From Muribaculaceae bacterium (GTDB taxonomy: Bacteria > Bacteroidota > Bacteroidia > Bacteroidales > Muribaculaceae): a stretch of 9,001 nt of DNA. The notes beneath the pieces are model-generated. The model saw only the letters and a list, made by a program, of their open reading frames with translations, did not search any database and was not told the DNA's origin. Below are positions 6,438 to 9,001 of the stretch, one piece after another (the first letter of the stretch is position 1; the number at the start of each line of letters is the position of its first letter). The position numbers and the translations under genes are program-made. The stretch spans positions 1 to 9,001 of the forward strand of contig VSPM01000095.1 of assembly GCA_009775365.1 (NCBI GenBank), read 5' to 3'.

Positions 6438-7025
6438 TCAATGGCATCCGCAGGAGTCGCCGCAACTTCCTCCGCCACAGCCGCTCTCGCAGCTCCCTTC
6501 ACTTCCGCAGCCTCCGCATCCGCCACATCCGTGAGTGGGCTTGAGCTCGTCGGGGGTTGCGTTGCGCACTTCCTCCACTTTTCCCTCATATCTCACAGTC
6601 ATTCCGGCAAACGGATGATTGAAGTCCATCTTGATTTTGTCTGCGATCTCTATTACTTTCCCTTCTATGCGGAATCCTTCGGCAGTCATCATAGGCAGCA
6701 GCGCTCCCACTTTCACTTCCTCTGCCATTTCACCGTCGCGCATGAAGATTTCCGGGTCGAGAGATATTTCATATTCCGGGCTGCGGTGCCCGAACGCCGC
6801 TTCAGGAGGTAGGGTAACAGAGAACTTGTCGCCTTTTGCAAGTCCCTTGAGGGCTGCGGCAAGTCCGGGTACAATCTCCTGGCTCACTCCGTAAACCATT
6901 ACATCCGGGGCTTTCTCTTCTGCCTCGAAAAGCAGGGAGCCGTCGGTTTCGTTATAAAGTTTATAGGAATAAGCCACGAATTTTCCGGACTCTACTTCCT
7001 CACGTTTTTTATTTTCTGACAACAT
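6438..7025 (-). CDS. slyD: SlyD-type FKBP peptidyl-prolyl cis-trans isomerase with metal-binding tail
   Basis: This 195-residue cytoplasmic protein has no signal peptide. The FKBP domain is split, as in SlyD: the first part (about 14-78) contains VPGLAAALKGLAKGDKFSV and PPEAAFG, an insert-in-flap chaperone segment (about 79-130) follows, and the domain closes with DFNHPFAGMTV (134-144), the SlyD hallmark. It should catalyse prolyl isomerisation and act as a holding chaperone. The tail from residue 165 is Gly/Cys/His-rich, with eight Cys (167, 170, 173, 179, 183, 188, 192, 194) and His165/His195. In Escherichia coli SlyD a comparable tail binds Ni2+ and feeds hydrogenase maturation; whether this one does is unknown, as no nickel genes are in view. 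The start ATG (7025-7023) has no obvious Shine-Dalgarno sequence, and I saw no consensus promoter upstream. Confidence 0.9.
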   Translation of the reverse strand: MLSENKKREEVESGKFVAYSYKLYNETDGSLLFEAEEKAPDVMVYGVSQEIVPGLAAALKGLAKGDKFSVTLPPEAAFGHRSPEYEISLDPEIFMRDGEMAEEVKVGALLPMMTAEGFRIEGKVIEIADKIKMDFNHPFAGMTVRYEGKVEEVRNATPDELKPTHGCGGCGGCGSEGSCESGCGGGSCGDSCGCH

Positions 7026-7291
7026 AATATTATGTGATTATTTTATTGATTTTTCATTTAAGAACTAATATGCGGATTCTTTCTTGAAGATTCACTTTGA
7101 ATATATCCTGTAAATTAAGGATTTAACTCATTGCCTTCCAGTGGCTCCAACATTTGCTCTCATGACGCATTGCATTGCCCTGCTCCGCCGAAGGCATCGG
7201 AATCCTCTTCCGGATTGCCCCCAAGTTCTCTAACTTGTCAATTGTAAATATAACGAATATATGATGGAGATTAGTACAGTCTTATCGTTAA
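7026..7291. other. Intergenic region with a fossil-like minus-strand frame
   Basis: No gene is supported here. The part next to slyD (7026-7122) is AT-rich and contains a weak stem ATCCT/AGGAT (7105-7122). On the minus strand a frame is open from 7281 to its TAA at 7123, but its only ATG codons are deep inside (the first at 7197, giving 24 residues). It reads KLENLGAIRKRIPMPSAEQG and ends HWKAMS. The two alternative frames also look peptide-like over short stretches. The block 7135-7230 is more GC-rich than its surroundings. It may be a decayed gene end or a dispersed intergenic repeat. A small CGGAA/TTCCG stem (7198-7212) lies within it. Confidence 0.3.
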
Positions 7292-7320
7292 AGTTGTAAA
7301 AACCTAAAGTTTTGACAACT
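7292..7320 (-). terminator. Hairpin spanning the stop codon of the DUF6880-like gene
   Basis: On the minus strand the order is AGTTGT, C, AAAAC, loop TTTAG, GTTTT, T, ACAACT, then TTTAACG. This is an 11-pair stem with one internal mismatch and a five-base loop. The loop contains the TAG stop codon (7306-7304) of the upstream gene. The stem is AT-rich and the U-tract after it is short, so termination would be weak; an RNA 3'-end stabiliser is an alternative. Confidence 0.4.
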
Positions 7321-8704
7321 CATCAATCAACGCAGGTCTACGTGGAGTTCGCGATTTTTGTTCGGTTACAATTTGAGCAGCGTCTTCAGTTCCACCATAT
7401 CTGATAAGCTTTCTTAAAAATTCGACACCTGTACGGTATGAATCGCGATTGGATGCACATTGAAAGAAATGCCTGACGGCGGAAGCATACAGTTTGATTA
7501 TTTCGTCTTTGAATAGCTTTTTAACTTCTTTGGGCGTATCGTCAATATTATATATGGATGGATTCTTGCGAATATAGCCCATATATTCCTGCCACATCTT
7601 CTCTTGCGTGTATATATACAGTAGACGTACAATATCTTTTTTACCCTGAGCCTCGCTTATTAATGTCTTTGCATATTTTCCCCATTCATCATGGGGAACA
7701 AGAGATTTAAGCACAGAATACATCGCCTCCATGGAGTATTCCTTTTCTCCCCATCTGCTGCCTCCGAAAAAGAAGTGTCTGGCTAATTGAAGCTCATTGT
7801 CCTTGTCGCCTATTTCATGATACGCTTTATATTCCCATTTATGCCAATCGCTGACAAGTCCTATGTACTTGGTGTCATGGTTTACGCCATCTCTGGCAAG
7901 CCTAAGCACCTCGTCATAGTCGGCCTTATCCCAAGCCATTTGAATGAGTCTTTGTCGAAAATCAGGATTCGCTACGTTGTCATACATAAACTTGACTTGA
8001 TCCTCCGGGCTGCCACATCGCGACATAATCTCAAGCTTATATTTTTGCGCCGTCTCAGCATTGTGTTTTGCACTCCAATCATCGCCATTAGGCTTGATGG
8101 CATCCAAAGCCATGATTACTCTATGCTGCTTTTCCGGAGTATCTGCAAGGTCGATTGCCATTTTAATCCAGTCCCACCACCAATCCCAGCCTTTTAGTTC
8201 TTTGTCATTGAATCGGGAAAGTGCAAGTTCAAAGATCTCGGATTTAGTGCTTATGGGGAGATTAGTTTCAGAACAGAGTTCATGCCACTTCTCAAAACAA
8301 TCGTCTACTATTGCTCCCAATTCTCCGGCGCTGTCGTCTCCGCTATTGAGAATCTCTTCAGCCACAGAGGCAATTCCGGTTAGCACAGCCGTCGCGACTT
8401 CCCATTGCCCTATTCTCATCGCCTCTTCAGCTTCATCAAGAATGCGAGTGACAGCACGATTGAAATCAAAAGTGTCACGGTATTCAATGTATCCGTGTCT
8501 CCCTGAATAATCCTCGATTAAATCTTCCACACGAGAAGCAAATTTCGCCGGATCCGGCTTAAACAGAGTTCCTGTTCCAAGCGCTAAGAACCTGTCTTGA
8601 AATCGTACATTAACAGAACATTCCTTACGTATGAAATCCGCAAGTTGCTTTTTGTCGAGTTTCGATAAAAGTAAATCTACTGTATCTATATCTTGTTTTG
8701 TCAC
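7304..8704 (-). CDS. Helical-repeat protein, DUF6880/SWIM-associated type, no zinc finger
   Basis: This is a 466-residue soluble, almost wholly alpha-helical protein with no signal peptide or membrane segment. It starts at GTG 8704; an in-frame stop lies seven codons upstream and the next Met is residue 96. The N-terminal block (KKQLADFIRKECSVNVRFQD, about 18-37), the segment around residues 58-145 (FASRVEDLIEDY to CFEKWHELC) and the C-terminal TPRRPALIDELSKL (453-466) resemble the region that follows the zinc finger in SWIM zinc-finger proteins and DUF6880 proteins. The CxC...CxH SWIM motif is absent. A Trp-rich stretch (GWDWWWDWI, 172-180) and TPR-like helical pairs fill the middle, suggesting a protein-binding scaffold. 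The function is unknown. Base composition is clearly more AT-rich than the parAB cluster, hinting at different ancestry. Family assignment is by remembered similarity. Confidence 0.65.
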   Translation of the reverse strand: MTKQDIDTVDLLLSKLDKKQLADFIRKECSVNVRFQDRFLALGTGTLFKPDPAKFASRVEDLIEDYSGRHGYIEYRDTFDFNRAVTRILDEAEEAMRIGQWEVATAVLTGIASVAEEILNSGDDSAGELGAIVDDCFEKWHELCSETNLPISTKSEIFELALSRFNDKELKGWDWWWDWIKMAIDLADTPEKQHRVIMALDAIKPNGDDWSAKHNAETAQKYKLEIMSRCGSPEDQVKFMYDNVANPDFRQRLIQMAWDKADYDEVLRLARDGVNHDTKYIGLVSDWHKWEYKAYHEIGDKDNELQLARHFFFGGSRWGEKEYSMEAMYSVLKSLVPHDEWGKYAKTLISEAQGKKDIVRLLYIYTQEKMWQEYMGYIRKNPSIYNIDDTPKEVKKLFKDEIIKLYASAVRHFFQCASNRDSYRTGVEFLRKLIRYGGTEDAAQIVTEQKSRTPRRPALIDELSKL

Positions 8705-8715
8705 GACTACTAATT

Positions 8716-8868
8716 TTAAGAATTATTATTGTTTGATTTCCATCTCTTTGCAGCCTCAGTCAGTCGGTATTTCTGCTTTGGACGCTTGGGTTGATTTGGA
8801 TAAAGCAGCTCAATGGCGCCATCTTCAAGAGCAGGATTAAGACATTCTTTCTTCCGTGCTGATATATT
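8716..8868 (-). pseudogene. Remnant of a winged-helix C-terminus (AlbA/RecG-like or Fic-type)
   Basis: On the minus strand 50 codons run from just after a TAA (8871-8869) to a TAA at 8718-8716, without any start codon. They contain ECLNPALEDGAIELLYP, then KRPKQKYRLTE. This pattern (N-P-L-x-x-G-x-I-E, then a P-x-x-P-K-Q-x-Y-R-L-T strand pair) is the winged-helix end of divergent-AAA/AlbA 'ATP-dependent DNA helicase RecG-like' proteins and of some Fic proteins in Bacteroidetes. The rest of the gene is absent upstream: stops occur in all three frames between here and the window edge. It ends 11 bases before the GTG of the DUF6880-like gene. It is most likely a fossil left by a rearrangement. Confidence 0.5.
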
Positions 8869-8984
8869 TTAAGAATTTAAAGATATGTTATTTTTTTAGA
8901 TTGGACTTGATAAGGTTCTTGATATTGTGGCGTCCTGAAAAATATTGACGGGTCAGAGGGTTTGAGATTATGAATGAATGTTAA

Positions 8985-9000
8985 ACAGTCCGAAGACTGT
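8985..9000 (-). terminator. UUCG tetraloop hairpin, possible terminator of an off-window gene
   Basis: On the minus strand the sequence ACAGTC-TTCG-GACTGT is followed by TTTAAC. The transcript forms a six-pair stem closed by C(UUCG)G, a very stable tetraloop common in bacterial terminators, with only a short U-run. It would suit the 3' end of a minus-strand gene lying to the right of the window. The stem may continue past the edge, which cannot be seen. Confidence 0.4.
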
Positions 9001-9001
9001 G

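Noticed and set aside
5908..6465. 185-codon minus-strand frame over the 3' end of the transglycosylase and the palindrome
   Set aside because: It reads antisense through the LysM and Lys-rich regions and through the terminator; the Phe/Leu-rich content reflects antisense Lys codons.
7787..8510. Two plus-strand frames (136 and 149 codons) inside the DUF6880-like gene
   Set aside because: Antisense to a longer frame with family resemblance and a consistent helical pattern.

Overview
The window looks like a chromosomal segment from a member of the Bacteroidales, possibly a Muribaculaceae-like gut bacterium. Three things suggest this. Upstream regions carry the Bacteroidetes-type -7 promoter element (TAnnTTTG). 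Purine-rich ribosome binding sites are scarce. The gene order parA - parB - DUF5683 - LysM lytic transglycosylase is, from my memory of these genomes, typical of the phylum. Assignment below phylum is inference.

Layout from left to right. Positions 1-269 hold the 5'-truncated remnant of an IS982-like transposase on the minus strand, running off the left edge. About 400 bases of gene-poor sequence follow (270-677), with a promoter just before a NorM-type MATE multidrug exporter (678-2051, plus). A short region with dyad symmetry and a promoter-like element (2052-2144) leads into a plus-strand cluster: parA (2145-2921), parB (2963-3841), a secreted or membrane DUF5683 protein (3846-4625) and a murein lytic transglycosylase with LysM domains (4721-6370). 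A perfect 52-bp palindrome (6376-6427) separates this cluster from a convergent minus-strand SlyD-type FKBP prolyl isomerase with a Cys/Gly/His-rich metal-binding tail (6438-7025).

The right third (about 7030-9001) is visibly more AT-rich. It holds a non-coding stretch with a fossil-like reading frame, a 466-residue helical protein of the DUF6880/SWIM-associated type without a SWIM zinc finger (7304-8704, minus), a 50-codon remnant of a winged-helix C-terminus (8716-8868, minus), and a UUCG-loop hairpin at the right edge that may terminate a minus-strand gene outside the window.

ParA and ParB should drive chromosome origin segregation. The lytic transglycosylase remodels peptidoglycan in the periplasm. 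DUF5683 has unknown function but is tightly coupled to parB. The cluster therefore pairs chromosome segregation with cell-wall turnover. No clear new defence or mobile system is visible. The least understood items are the DUF5683 protein, the helical protein near the right edge with its adjoining gene fossil, and several palindromic structures. No tRNA, rRNA or CRISPR array was seen, and no copy of the canonical parS core (CACGTG within GTTnCACGTGnAAC) was found by eye.
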